Assembly (NCBI GenBank): GCA_964406105.1 | Contig: CAYOQK010000011.1 | Location: forward strand, 19,163 to 83,162 | Origin: WGAB01 sp964406105 | GTDB taxonomy: Bacteria; Hydrothermota; Hydrothermia; WGAB01 | Length of the DNA: 64,000 nucleotides | Direction of reading: 5' to 3' | In this document: positions 50,754-59,466 of the stretch, one piece after another | Numbering within the stretch: position 1 is the first letter of the stretch | How the letters are laid out: the number at the start of each line of letters is the position of its first letter | Notes under the pieces: model-generated | What the model was told of the DNA's origin: nothing | What the model saw: only the letters and a program-made list of their open reading frames with translations | The model's database searches: none | Position numbers and translations under genes: made by a program

Positions 50754-52805
50754 ATGGCCCTTCAGGAGCGACGCGTTTATACCACTTGTGTTTGGTGCGG
50801 CACGGGCTGCATGTTCTACTTGCGCGTCCGCGATGGTCGGATCGTGGGCGTGGTTCCCTCCCGAAGCCATCCCATCTCACGGGGACGACTGTGCCTAAAG
50901 GGATGGCGCAGTTTTGAATTTGCCCAACACCCCGATCGGCTAAAGTATCCCCTGATCCGCACGGCCTCTGGGTTCCGCCGAGCCACCTGGGAGGAGGCCT
51001 TGGACCTGGTGGCCCACCGGCTTTCCGAGATCAAACACACCTACGGACCAGAGGCCATTGCGGTCTTTGGCTCAGCCAAATGCACCAATGAGGACAATTA
51101 CGTGCTCGTGCGGTTCGCTCGGGCGGTGATCGGCACGGACCACGTGGACCACTGTGCCCGACTGTGCCACGCCTCTACGGTAGCCGGGCTGGCCCGAGCC
51201 TTTGGTTCCGGAGCCATGACCAACTCCATTGAGGAGATTGAGGACACGCAACTCCTTCTGATCACGGGGTCCAATACCTCAGAACAGCATCCCGTTATCG
51301 CCTCCCACATGGTGCGGGCTCTGCGTAAAGGGGCTCGGCTGATCGTCGTGGATCCTCGGAAGGTGCCCATGGCCCGGCTGGCCCACCTGTACCTGGCCCA
51401 TCGTCCAGGCACCGACATCGCCTGGATCAACGGCATGATCCACGTGATTGTGTCCGAGGGGTTGCACAACCGACAGTTCATTGAAGCACACACCGAGGGC
51501 TTTGAGGAGATGTGGCAGGTGGTCCGCCGGTACACCCCGGAAAGGGTGGAACGGATCACCGGAATTCCCAAGGAAAAACTGATCCAAGCGGCCCGATGGT
51601 ACGCCACTGCCGAGCGTGCCATGATCTTTTACGCCATGGGCATCACGCAACACGTCACCGGAACCCACAACGTGTTCGCCTTGGCCAACCTGGCCATGGT
51701 TACCGGACACATCGGTCGGCCCGGCACGGGCGTGAACCCCCTTCGGGGTCAGAACAACGTGCAAGGGGCCAGCGACCTGGCCGTGGTTCCCCGGAAGTTG
51801 CCCGGCTACCAAGATCCCCAGGACCCCCAAGTGCGGGCTCGGTTCCGGGCGGTATGGGGGGTGGAGCCCCCTGCGTGGCCTGGCCTGGCCTCAACCCAGG
51901 TTTCGGATGCCATCCTGGAAGGGAAGATCCGAGCCATCTACGTGATGGGCGAGAACCCCGTGCGGAGCCACCCTGATGTCCACCACATTGAGGAGGCCTT
52001 CCGGCGCCTGGACTTCCTGGTGGTCCATGACATCTTTCCCACGGAAACCACGGAGTTCGCCCACGTGATCCTGCCAGCAACCGCCTGGCCTGAGAAGAAC
52101 GGCACTTACACCAACACGGATCGGCGGGTCCAGCGGGTGCGGAAAGCGGTGGATCCGCCGGGTGAAGCCCGGGACGACTGGTGGATCATCCAAGAGGTGG
52201 CCCGGAGAATGGGGCACGACTTCGGCTTTGATAACGAAAGCCAGATCTTTGACGAAATGGCTTCCTTAATGCCCATTTACCGGGGCATTTCCTATGAGCG
52301 CATTGAACAGCAGGGCCTTCCCTGGCCCTGCCCCAGCCCAGACCATCCAGGGACCCCTTACCTCCACAAAGACGGTCACTTCAATACCCCCAACGGCAAG
52401 GGGAAGTTCCACGCCGTGGAACACGTGGACCCACCGGAACTGCCCGATGAGGAATACCCCTTCTACTTGACCACCGGGCGGGTAGGGGTTCATTGGCATA
52501 CCCGCACCATGACCCGCCGGATCCACTACCTGGAGCGGGAAGTACCTGAGGCCTTTGTGGAGGTCAGCCCAGAGGACGCCCATCGGTTGAAGATCCGCAC
52601 CGGCGACCGCGTGCGGATCACCTCCCGCCGAGGCAGCGTGGAGGCCAAGGCCCTGGTCACCGACACCGTGCCCCCGGGGGTGCTGTTTTCCACCTTCCAC
52701 TTCGGCGACAACCCCATCAACCTGTTGACCATCAACGCATTGGATCCTATTGCCCTGATCCCGGAGCTCAAGGTTTCCGCGGTAAAACTGGAGAAGGTGC
52801 CGTGA
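50754..52805 (+). CDS. fdhA: Formate dehydrogenase catalytic subunit, cysteine type
   Basis: 683 residues, molybdopterin (bis-MGD) oxidoreductase like E. coli FdhF. A single 4Fe-4S site uses Cys 12, 15, 19 and 47. The metal ligand is Cys 138 followed by His 139 (ARLCHASTV), where FdhF has selenocysteine 140 and His 141. Other cofactor motifs: LLITGSNTSEQHP, VVDPRK, GITQHVTGTHNV, RGQNNVQGASDLA, and the C-terminal LTTGRVGVHWHTRTMTRR domain. No Tat signal, so cytoplasmic. Leaderless start; GTGA overlap with the next gene. No fdhD or fdhE nearby. Confidence 0.93.
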   Translation: MALQERRVYTTCVWCGTGCMFYLRVRDGRIVGVVPSRSHPISRGRLCLKGWRSFEFAQHPDRLKYPLIRTASGFRRATWEEALDLVAHRLSEIKHTYGPEAIAVFGSAKCTNEDNYVLVRFARAVIGTDHVDHCARLCHASTVAGLARAFGSGAMTNSIEEIEDTQLLLITGSNTSEQHPVIASHMVRALRKGARLIVVDPRKVPMARLAHLYLAHRPGTDIAWINGMIHVIVSEGLHNRQFIEAHTEGFEEMWQVVRRYTPERVERITGIPKEKLIQAARWYATAERAMIFYAMGITQHVTGTHNVFALANLAMVTGHIGRPGTGVNPLRGQNNVQGASDLAVVPRKLPGYQDPQDPQVRARFRAVWGVEPPAWPGLASTQVSDAILEGKIRAIYVMGENPVRSHPDVHHIEEAFRRLDFLVVHDIFPTETTEFAHVILPATAWPEKNGTYTNTDRRVQRVRKAVDPPGEARDDWWIIQEVARRMGHDFGFDNESQIFDEMASLMPIYRGISYERIEQQGLPWPCPSPDHPGTPYLHKDGHFNTPNGKGKFHAVEHVDPPELPDEEYPFYLTTGRVGVHWHTRTMTRRIHYLEREVPEAFVEVSPEDAHRLKIRTGDRVRITSRRGSVEAKALVTDTVPPGVLFSTFHFGDNPINLLTINALDPIALIPELKVSAVKLEKVP

Positions 52806-53758
52806 TCCATCGCTTGACCTGGCCTGACGTTCAAAAGCTCCTGCACACCTTGCAGGAGCAAGGGTACCAGGTGCTGGCACCCCACAAGAACCGCTGGGGA
52901 GACTGGTTCCCAGAGGAGGGGATTCCAGAGGCCTGGCCCCAGGACTTTGACAACTACCTGTTTCCCTTTCTGCGTGACCTGGTGCTACCCTCGCCGGAAC
53001 CGGTGTTTGAGGTCCAGTCCGAAGAGGTGTGCGAGGCCCAAACCCTGGAGTTTGGGCGGATCGCCTTCTTCGGGGCCCGTCCTTGCGACGCCACAGCCCT
53101 GGCCTACACCGATGCCTTCTATCTCCACCGCACCGTGCGCGATCTTCACTACGCCCGGCGACGGGAACAACTGGTGGTGATCACTGTGGCCTGCACCCAT
53201 CCCTGTGAACACTCCTTTTGTCGCACCATGGAGGCAGGGCCCTGGGCCCGAAGAGGCTTTGACGTACAACTCTACCCCCCTGACACCGGCGACCAGTGGC
53301 TGGCCGAAGCCGGCTCCCCGTTGGGCGAGCACCTCCTGGCCCCCTATCCCCAGGCCTCCGAGGCCGATCTGCACGTATGGCAACAGGCCGTGGAACCGCG
53401 CTTTGAGCAACTGGATCGGGAAAACCTCCGTTATCCCCTGGATCCCGACACCCGCAAGTATCTGGCAGACCGCTGTTTTGCCTGCGGAGGGTGCATCTGG
53501 CTGTGCCCTACCTGCACGTGCTACAACGAACGAACCTTACCAGGGACCCAAACGGTGGTGCGGGAACAGGACGCCTGCCTTCTCGCAGGGTACCACCGGA
53601 TGGCCAAAGGGGCGTCCTTGCGGCCCACCATGGAGGAGATGATGGCCTTTCGCTACGAGTGCAAACTGGGGATCGGTGCTTGTACCGGGTGTGGCCGATG
53701 CTCTGTGACATGTATTGGACACGCAGCCATGGAGGCGTACCTTGAAAGGGTTCGTTAA
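52802..53758 (+). CDS. 4Fe-4S electron-transfer subunit (sulfhydrogenase beta/AsrA-like)
   Basis: 318 residues. A Cys-poor N-terminal part with GARPCDATALAYTDAF and VACTHPCEHSFCR, then two C-terminal 4Fe-4S motifs: CFACGGCIWLCPTCTC and CTGCGRCSVTCIG. This layout is that of HydB of archaeal sulfhydrogenases and AsrA of anaerobic sulfite reductase, which pass electrons between a flavoprotein and the catalytic subunit. Here it lies between FdhA and a gamma-like flavoprotein. Start is GTG 52802 with a 4-base overlap. Confidence 0.85.
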   Translation: MIHRLTWPDVQKLLHTLQEQGYQVLAPHKNRWGDWFPEEGIPEAWPQDFDNYLFPFLRDLVLPSPEPVFEVQSEEVCEAQTLEFGRIAFFGARPCDATALAYTDAFYLHRTVRDLHYARRREQLVVITVACTHPCEHSFCRTMEAGPWARRGFDVQLYPPDTGDQWLAEAGSPLGEHLLAPYPQASEADLHVWQQAVEPRFEQLDRENLRYPLDPDTRKYLADRCFACGGCIWLCPTCTCYNERTLPGTQTVVREQDACLLAGYHRMAKGASLRPTMEEMMAFRYECKLGIGACTGCGRCSVTCIGHAAMEAYLERVR

Positions 53759-54545
53759 TGTCCCCCAAGCATCTAAGATCCTGAAAAACCTGGACGAGGC
53801 ACCGGACATCAAAACCTTTACCCTGAGCTTTGAGGGGTGGCGGGAGGTCCAACCCGGCCAGTTCATGGAACTTTACGTAAAGGGCTACTGGGAGATCCCC
53901 ATCTCTGTGGCGGCCGTCTCAGAGGGCGCAGTGCATCTGACCATCGCCCGGGTGGGACGGGTGACCTCGGCCCTGTTCCGCCATCGTGAGGGGGAATGTG
54001 TTGGTCTGCGTGGCCCCTACGGCCGCCCCTGGCCCATGGACCTCCTGCAAGGACACCGTGTCCTTCTGGTGATCGGAGGCCTGGGCTTGGCCCCGGTGCG
54101 AATGGTCATTGAAGAGCTTGCAGGCCCTCAAATCACCCTGGTGTACGGTGCCCGCAGCCCGGACCTGCTGTTGTACCGGTACCGGTACCCGGAATGGCAA
54201 CAACGGGGAATGACCCTGTTGCTCACCGTGGATCGGGGGGATGCATCCTGGCAGGGCCCTGTGGGAGTAGTGACCACCCTGCTGAACGCCTCCCTGGTGC
54301 AACGCCACGATTACGCACTGGTGGCTGGTCCTCCCATCATGATGAAGTTCGCTACCCAACAGCTGGAAGAACTGGGGATGGCCCGTGAACGGGTGTTCGT
54401 GACCTTGGAAAACCACATGAAGTGCGGCGTGGGCTTGTGCGGCCATTGCCGAATCGGCGACAAGTACGTGTGCGTGGATGGCCCGGTGTTCCGCCTGGAC
54501 GAAGTGCGGAACCTGGAAACATGGGCCGCTGGGGAGGTACTGTGA
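53742..54545 (+). CDS. FAD/NAD(P)-binding subunit (sulfhydrogenase gamma/AsrB-like)
   Basis: 267 residues, ferredoxin-NADP reductase fold. FAD part (GQFMELYVKGYWEIPISV), NAD(P) part (LLVIGGLGLAPVRMVIEEL), and a C-terminal 2Fe-2S site (MKCGVGLCGHCRIGDKYVC), as in HydG, AsrB and PyrK. It would pass electrons between NAD(P) and the beta subunit. I chose TTG 53742 because GGAGG (53731-53735) is 6 bases upstream; TTG 53715 lacks one. Overlaps the beta gene by 17 bases. Confidence 0.85.
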   Translation: MKGFVNVPQASKILKNLDEAPDIKTFTLSFEGWREVQPGQFMELYVKGYWEIPISVAAVSEGAVHLTIARVGRVTSALFRHREGECVGLRGPYGRPWPMDLLQGHRVLLVIGGLGLAPVRMVIEELAGPQITLVYGARSPDLLLYRYRYPEWQQRGMTLLLTVDRGDASWQGPVGVVTTLLNASLVQRHDYALVAGPPIMMKFATQQLEELGMARERVFVTLENHMKCGVGLCGHCRIGDKYVCVDGPVFRLDEVRNLETWAAGEVL

Positions 54546-55102
54546 TGAAACGATGGTGGAGCCAACCCGGTTCCTGGGACTTCCTGCTCTGGGGAAGCCT
54601 GTGGGGGCTTTCCGAGGTGTTCGTGTGGGAACTGCTGCGGCGCTGGCACGTGTCCTTTAAATCCCCCATCATGGCCATCCTGGCCCTGCTTTTCCTGGCC
54701 TCAGCCGCTGGAATGCGGCCCGGTTGGGGGCTGCTTACCGCCATCGTGGCCTTGTCCCTCAAGGCCGCAGCCGGGATCACCTTCCCCTGCGCCATGTGGG
54801 CAGTGTTCTCTTTGGGGATCGCTTGGGAATTGCTGCGTCTCGCGGCCTCCCGCATTCCCAAAGCCAGCCTGCAGGTGGTACTCCTGAGCCTCTCAGGCCC
54901 CTTGGGCATGCTGCTCTTCATCCTGTACGTGAATCCAGCGGAAACCGCCCGGTACGTGGGCATCGGCGGTACGCTGGCCTTTGCCCTGGGGATCCCCGCT
55001 GTGGCGCTGGGCCTTTTCTTACGGCAACGCTGGCATCTGCAGGCGTTGGTTCCCGGGCTGGCCTATCTGGCGAGTTTGCTCCTCGCGGTCCTGTTTGGGT
55101 AG
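54545..55102 (+). CDS. Unknown multi-span membrane protein of the formate dehydrogenase operon
   Basis: 185 residues with about five to six hydrophobic helices (SWDFLLWGSLWGLSEVFVW, MAILALLFLASAAG, LLTAIVALSLKAAAG, SLQVVLLSLSGPLGMLLFI, GTLAFALGIPAVALG, LAYLASLLLAVLFG). I do not recognise the family. Its size and helix number recall ECF-transporter substrate-binding proteins, but no supporting motif is seen. ATG 54545 shares one base with the previous stop and has GGAGG 7 bases upstream, so it is translated with the FDH genes. It may be a formate, molybdate or cofactor-related transporter; purely inference from context. Confidence 0.6.
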   Translation: MKRWWSQPGSWDFLLWGSLWGLSEVFVWELLRRWHVSFKSPIMAILALLFLASAAGMRPGWGLLTAIVALSLKAAAGITFPCAMWAVFSLGIAWELLRLAASRIPKASLQVVLLSLSGPLGMLLFILYVNPAETARYVGIGGTLAFALGIPAVALGLFLRQRWHLQALVPGLAYLASLLLAVLFG

Positions 55103-55109
55103 CCTGTCT

Positions 55110-56063
55110 TCAGCGGTGCCCTTCCCTCCACAGAAGCCAAAGGAAGTAGGGGGCCCCCACCAATCCCGTAACGATCCCCACCGGGAGTTCCACAGGATAG
55201 AGGGCCAACCGAGCGACGGCATCCGCGGCCACCAGGACAGCGGCACCCCCCAAAAGCGAAAGGGGCAACAGACGGCGGTGGGCAGGCCCTACCCAGAACC
55301 GCAGCAGATGGGGTACCACAAGGCCTACAAAACCAATGGGACCGGTGAGGGCCAGGCTCCCCCCAACCAGCAGGGAAACCACCAGGAAGAACCGGGTGGT
55401 GTACACCGGAACCGCCACCCCCAGGGCATGGGCCACCTCCTCGCCTTGGCTTAAGAGATCCAGAACCGAAGCCCAACGGTACAACAGCACACCGAGGGTT
55501 AGGGTAAGAAACCCTGCGAACACGGGGGGCTCCAAACCTACGATTCCCAAGTTTCCCATGAGCCACCGCACCGTTTCAAAGGTGCGGGTGTAATCGGCCA
55601 GATACTGGAGGAGCATCACCAAGGCGGCGAACAGGAAGTTCAAGACCACCCCAGCCAGGAGCAGCACGGTGGTGTTCACCTGTCCCTGAACCCAGGCGAT
55701 CCGGTAGCTCAGGGCCAAGGCGGTGAGGGCTCCGAGGGTAGCCAGCAGGGTATAGCCGGGCAGGCCCACCCAGGAGGGTCCCCATCCCAGCACCAGGGCC
55801 ACGGTGCCCCCGAAGGCGGCCCCTCCTGCCACCCCCAGGGTGAGGGGCGATGCCAGGGGATTTCGGAACAGGGCTTGCAGCACGGCTCCTGCCAGGCCCA
55901 AGGCTCCACCCACGGCCAGAGCCATAGCCACTCGGGGCAGCCGGAGCAGCCAGAACACACGGCTTGAGGCCGCTTCCAGGGGGGGCCAAAGCAGAGTTGC
56001 CGAGGCCCCCATTAGCAATAGCACTGCCAAAAGCACGGTTGTTCCAGCGATTCGCCGGCTCAT
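55110..56063 (-). CDS. FecCD/BtuC-type ABC transporter permease
   Basis: 317 residues, about nine to ten membrane helices. Family features: LRLPRVAMALAVGGALGLAGAVLQALFRNPLASP at the N-terminus (motif split in the middle), LTLGVAGGAAFG, and the coupling-helix region with GPIGFVGLVVPHLLR. Such permeases import iron-siderophores, haem or cobalamin. The partner ATPase gene overlaps by 4 bases upstream. No substrate-binding protein or riboswitch is nearby, so the ligand is open. Convergent with the preceding membrane-protein gene, 7 bases apart. Confidence 0.92.
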   Translation of the reverse strand: MSRRIAGTTVLLAVLLLMGASATLLWPPLEAASSRVFWLLRLPRVAMALAVGGALGLAGAVLQALFRNPLASPLTLGVAGGAAFGGTVALVLGWGPSWVGLPGYTLLATLGALTALALSYRIAWVQGQVNTTVLLLAGVVLNFLFAALVMLLQYLADYTRTFETVRWLMGNLGIVGLEPPVFAGFLTLTLGVLLYRWASVLDLLSQGEEVAHALGVAVPVYTTRFFLVVSLLVGGSLALTGPIGFVGLVVPHLLRFWVGPAHRRLLPLSLLGGAAVLVAADAVARLALYPVELPVGIVTGLVGAPYFLWLLWREGHR

Positions 56064-56824
56064 GACACCTCCTGGAGGGGCAATAAGGCACAGAAGCCTT
56101 GGTTTTGCACCACCTGCAATGGGGTACCAAAGAGATCGCGGAAGTGTTGGGGGCTAACCTCGTGGAATCCACGGGCTTGCCATAGGATCTGGCCCTCCTT
56201 CAAGGCCAGGATTCGGTGAAAGAGATGGCACGGCAGCACGGGGTCATGGGTAACCACCATGCCCCCTTTGCCTTGGTCCTTGAGGGTCCTCAGGGTTTCC
56301 CACAGGAGCAACTTGTGGGGGGGATCCAGATGGGTGGTGGGCTCGTCCAGCAAAAAGAAACGCGGTTGCTGGGCCAGGAGTCGGGCGAAGTATACCATCT
56401 GGCGTTCTCCGCCGGAAAGGGTGGGCAAAGCGCGAGAGGCCAGGGAGGCCAGGTGCAGGGTTTCCAGGGCCTGGTGGACCTCGGCCAGCCCCGTGGGTGC
56501 GCCACGGTGCCACCCCCCTTGGGCCACCACCTCGGCCACAGTGAAGGCAAAGGGCATGGCCTGGTGCTGGGGAAGGTATCCTGTCATGGCGGCCCGTTGT
56601 CGGGCAGGCCATCGGTGCACGGGCCGGTGGGCCAGCCACACCTCTCCGTGGGTGGGCACCAACCAGCCCACCGCCACCCGCAGGAGGGTGGTCTTCCCGG
56701 CTCCGTTCGGGCCCAGCACGAGAATCCACTCGTGGGAGGGCACTTCCAGGTCTATGCCCTGCAGAACCCCGGGTTTCCCGGGATAGCCGGCGACCACCTG
56801 ACGAAAACGCAAAAGGGGCTCCAT
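56060..56824 (-). CDS. ABC transporter ATP-binding protein (BtuD/FhuC type)
   Basis: 254 residues. Walker A LGPNGAGKTTLLR, Q-loop GYLPQHQ, signature LSGGERQMVYFARLLAQQ, Walker B FFLLDEPTTHLD and switch His VVTHD. Drives the permease encoded next. I start it at ATG 56824 (MEPLLRFRQVV); further upstream the frame runs into the divergent atpD promoter. TAGAAT at 56843-56838, 13 bases before the ATG, may be its -10; only a weak AAGG precedes the start. Confidence 0.92.
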   Translation of the reverse strand: MEPLLRFRQVVAGYPGKPGVLQGIDLEVPSHEWILVLGPNGAGKTTLLRVAVGWLVPTHGEVWLAHRPVHRWPARQRAAMTGYLPQHQAMPFAFTVAEVVAQGGWHRGAPTGLAEVHQALETLHLASLASRALPTLSGGERQMVYFARLLAQQPRFFLLDEPTTHLDPPHKLLLWETLRTLKDQGKGGMVVTHDPVLPCHLFHRILALKEGQILWQARGFHEVSPQHFRDLFGTPLQVVQNQGFCALLPLQEVS

Positions 56825-56837
56825 GGCCTTGGGTTCA

Positions 56838-56843
56838 ATTCTA
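56838..56843 (-). promoter_or_regulatory. Possible -10 element of the ABC transporter genes
   Basis: TAGAAT on the minus strand, 13 bases before the ATG at 56824, without a good -35. Confidence 0.35.
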
Positions 56844-56883
56844 CGGGACCCGGAGATCCCAAGGGATCTTGGGCCTGTTTTCG

Positions 56884-56912
56884 TTGACACGACAGGGAAA
56901 ATCCCGTAAATT
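56884..56912 (+). promoter_or_regulatory. Leaderless promoter of atpD-rpmA
   Basis: Consensus TTGACA (56884-56889), exact 17-bp spacer, TAAATT (56907-56912), 7 bases, ATG at 56920. The clearest leaderless protein-gene promoter in the window. Confidence 0.8.
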
Positions 56913-56919
56913 CCAGGGC

Positions 56920-57555
56920 ATGGAACAGGTAAGCCCCACCCGGATGAACCTCCTGCTGAAGCGGCGGCAAATCAAGATCGCGCAGCAGGGGGCAGCATTG
57001 CTGAAGAACAAGCGGGATGCCTTGCTCAACGAGTTCATGGGTTTGATCAAACCCCTGTTGGAGGATCGCCGCAAGTTGGATCGGCGGCTCCGCCACGCCC
57101 TGGTGTCCTTGGCAAAAACCATGGGGGTGGATGGGCCGGAAACCCTGGAGTCCGTGGCCTTGGCGTCGCCCCCGGCACCCCCTCTTCGTGTGGAGGAAAA
57201 GCGGGTGTGGGGGGTCAAACTCCTGGACTTGGAAGCCCCGGAGATGGTGCGGTCTCCGCTCCAGCGGGGATACTCGCCGGTTTCGGTCTCAGCCCGGGTG
57301 GACATGACGGCCGAGGCCTTTGAAGAGGTGATTGACCTGATCATCCAGGCGGCTCCAAAGGAGATCCGCCTCAAGCGCCTGGGTGAGGAGATCAAGAAAA
57401 CCACGCGCCGGTTGAACGCGCTGGAGCAAAAGCGGATCCCCGAACTCAAGGCTCAAGTGGCCTTCATCCGCCAGGTGCTGGAAGACCGGGAACGAGAGGA
57501 TAAGTTCCGCATGAAGAAACTCAAAGCAAAGGGAGGCGAAAACCATGGCGCATAA
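56920..57555 (+). CDS. atpD: V/A-type ATP synthase subunit D
   Basis: 211 residues. Central-stalk subunit of the rotary V/A-ATPase: N-terminal SPTRMNLLLKRRQIKIAQQGAALLKNKRD helix, a middle beta/loop part, and a C-terminal helix TTRRLNALEQKRIPELKAQVAFIRQVLEDREREDKFRMKKLK, together a long antiparallel coiled coil. Length and motifs are normal. Remarkably no other ATPase subunit is adjacent; instead it overlaps rpmA by 11 bases. The host thus probably has a V/A-type rather than F-type enzyme, with split genes. Confidence 0.92.
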   Translation: MEQVSPTRMNLLLKRRQIKIAQQGAALLKNKRDALLNEFMGLIKPLLEDRRKLDRRLRHALVSLAKTMGVDGPETLESVALASPPAPPLRVEEKRVWGVKLLDLEAPEMVRSPLQRGYSPVSVSARVDMTAEAFEEVIDLIIQAAPKEIRLKRLGEEIKKTTRRLNALEQKRIPELKAQVAFIRQVLEDREREDKFRMKKLKAKGGENHGA

Positions 57556-57802
57556 AAAGGGCATGGGGAGTACCCGGAACGGCCGGGATTCCATTTCCAA
57601 GCGTTTGGGCATTAAGCGGCACGATGGCCAGTTCGTCCGGGCCGGTGCGGTTCTCGTCCGCCAACGGGGAACCAAGTTTCACCCCGGGTACAACGTGGGC
57701 CGGGGTGGAGACGACACCCTGTTTGCCCTGGTGGATGGGACCGTGCGGTTTGATCGCCGACGCGGCCGGGTGTTTGTGTCGGTGATGCCTGTCTCATCTT
57801 GA
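57545..57802 (+). CDS. rpmA: Large ribosomal subunit protein bL27
   Basis: 85 residues, with the flexible N-terminus reaching the peptidyl-transferase centre (MAHKKGMGSTRNGRDSISKR), LGIKRHDGQFVRAGAVLVRQRGT and FHPGYNVGRGGDDTLFALVDG. No N-terminal pre-sequence of the Firmicute type. The usual partner rplU is absent; instead it overlaps atpD. AAGGGAGG precedes the ATG. TTGA overlap with the lipoprotein gene downstream. Confidence 0.96.
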   Translation: MAHKKGMGSTRNGRDSISKRLGIKRHDGQFVRAGAVLVRQRGTKFHPGYNVGRGGDDTLFALVDGTVRFDRRRGRVFVSVMPVSS

Positions 57803-58365
57803 TCCTTCGCGGCTCCCTGACACTTTTCCTGGGTTTCACCCTCCTGGCGGGGTGCTGGAATCCCTTTCATCCGCCCCTTCAGGAGGGTGAGCTCTATGGT
57901 GTGCCTGCCACCCCCGAACAGGTGATTGAAAACCTCCAACGGGCCTACATGAGCCGGGATCTGGAGGGCTACTTGGCCTGTCTGGACCCTGATTCCTTCC
58001 GGTTTGTGTTTGACGCCCGCGAGGACAGCATCCGGGAGATCCTCCGCGAGTACTGGGGATTGGACAGCCTGGTGTGGGGATACCTTGAGGAGCGGCTCTC
58101 TGCACAGGAGTTGTTCGCCTCAGTGGATCAAATCTCCTTGACCTTGATCAAGCGGGGGCACACCACGGATTCCACGGGCACCCGGGTGTTGCTCCTTTAC
58201 GACTACGTGCTTACCCTGGATCCCCCTCTGCCCGAGGCGGAGGTGGCCGAGGGCCGTGCCCTGTTTGTGCTGGTTCAGGATCCACAAACCCATTACTGGC
58301 GGATCCGCCAGTGGCAAGACTACGCCCTGGTCCCCGGCGGGGCATCTCCACTCCTCAAGAAATAG
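57799..58365 (+). CDS. Hypothetical lipoprotein
   Basis: 188 residues from TTG 57799. Signal MILRGSLTLFLGFTLLAGC with lipobox LLAGC and the lipid Cys at 19. The mature part (NLQRAYMSRDLEGYLACLDPDSFRF, LIKRGHTTDSTGTRVLLLYDY, LFVLVQDPQTHYWRIRQWQDY) has the look of an NTF2/SnoaL-like fold that binds small ligands, by pattern only. Ends TTGA-coupled after rpmA; recF's promoter follows 33 bases downstream. Function unknown. Confidence 0.65.
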   Translation: MILRGSLTLFLGFTLLAGCWNPFHPPLQEGELYGVPATPEQVIENLQRAYMSRDLEGYLACLDPDSFRFVFDAREDSIREILREYWGLDSLVWGYLEERLSAQELFASVDQISLTLIKRGHTTDSTGTRVLLLYDYVLTLDPPLPEAEVAEGRALFVLVQDPQTHYWRIRQWQDYALVPGGASPLLKK

Positions 58366-58398
58366 AGGCTGAGAAGGGGAGAAAAACCGGCAAAATCC

Positions 58399-58427
58399 TT
58401 GACTTTTCGGCGATTTTCCCGTATTCT
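58399..58427 (+). promoter_or_regulatory. Promoter of recF-gyrB
   Basis: TTGACT (58399-58404), exact 17-bp spacer, TATTCT (58422-58427), 10 bases, ATG at 58438. Leader at most 3-4 bases; no Shine-Dalgarno. Confidence 0.75.
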
Positions 58428-58437
58428 AACCGCTGAA

Positions 58438-59466
58438 ATGAGGATCCTCCATCTCCACCTGATAAACTTCAGGAACTTTGCCGAAAGGAGTTTCTCTTTT
58501 TCAAAAACTCTGCAAGTAATCACAGGCCCCAACGGTTCGGGCAAAACGAACCTATTGGAAGCCGTGGCATACCTTTCACTTGCCAAATCCTTTCGGCGTG
58601 CACCGGAGGAGGCCCTGGTGCGCTGGGGAACCTCCCACTTCCTCGTGGAGGGTGAGGTGGAGGACATCCACGGGGTACGATACCGGCTGAAGGTTCGGTA
58701 TTCCCAAGGCCGCAAGGAGGCCTTCGTGGACGGCAAACGGGTGCGCACGCTGCGCACCCTGTACACCAGGTTCCCTGTGGTTTACGCCGATCCACTGGAG
58801 AACGGGGTGATCCGCGGGGATACCGAGGCGCAACGGAACTTTTTTGACGACCTCTTAAGCCTCTTGGATGCAGGGTACGCCCGTGAGCTCTCTGCCTATC
58901 GTCGTGCCCTACGCCAAAAAAACGCTGCCCTCAAGATACCGGAAGCCCCGGTGGCCCAGTGGAACCGGCAAATGGAACGCCATGGCCGCTACCTGGTGCA
59001 CCGCCGCCGCGAATGGGTCCAACGCCTCAACCACATGCTCCAAAACGGAAAACGCCACCTGTTGCCCGTGGAGGCGGTCCGGGTGGATTACGAGCCCTCC
59101 GTGGACCTGCAGGAGGGCCTTTTGGACACCTTTGAGGCCGAAGAGCGGGACCGCGGCGTCGCCCTCTACGGCCCCCATCGCGACCGGTTCCACCTGCTGT
59201 ATCGGGCGTACCCCTTGGAGGAAACGGCTTCCCACGGCGAACGGTGGCTCATTTACTACACCCTGCTCCTCTCCTTCCGTGAGATGCTGGCCCGATTGCT
59301 GAACCGCTGGCCTGTGCTGCTTTTAGACGAGCCCTTTCACGTGCTGGATCCCCACTTCGCCCGGCGACTGGCCGCTGGGCTGGAGGGGCAGGTGATTGCT
59401 ACGGCCGTGGCTTCGCCCGGCCTGGGGGAGGAACTCAGCCTATGGAAAAACTCGGGAACGGCTTGA
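58438..59466 (+). CDS. recF: DNA replication and repair protein RecF
   Basis: 342 residues, SMC-like ATPase loading RecA at gaps. Start MRILHLHLINFRNFAERSF is canonical, Walker A ITGPNGSGKTNLLEAVAYLS, FDDLLSLLDAGYARELSAYRRALRQKN, GPHRDRFHLLY, and Walker B PVLLLDEPFHVLD. The signature region is shortened but recognisable. ATG 58438 follows a promoter by 10 bases. Order recF, DciA-like, gyrB resembles origin-proximal clusters, though dnaA and dnaN are not here. Confidence 0.93.
   Translation: MRILHLHLINFRNFAERSFSFSKTLQVITGPNGSGKTNLLEAVAYLSLAKSFRRAPEEALVRWGTSHFLVEGEVEDIHGVRYRLKVRYSQGRKEAFVDGKRVRTLRTLYTRFPVVYADPLENGVIRGDTEAQRNFFDDLLSLLDAGYARELSAYRRALRQKNAALKIPEAPVAQWNRQMERHGRYLVHRRREWVQRLNHMLQNGKRHLLPVEAVRVDYEPSVDLQEGLLDTFEAEERDRGVALYGPHRDRFHLLYRAYPLEETASHGERWLIYYTLLLSFREMLARLLNRWPVLLLDEPFHVLDPHFARRLAAGLEGQVIATAVASPGLGEELSLWKNSGTA

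Noticed and set aside
56825..56919. Cobalamin riboswitch before the BtuCD-type genes
   Set aside because: The leader would be under 15 bases and the gap is shared with the atpD promoter; no B12-box-like sequence seen.
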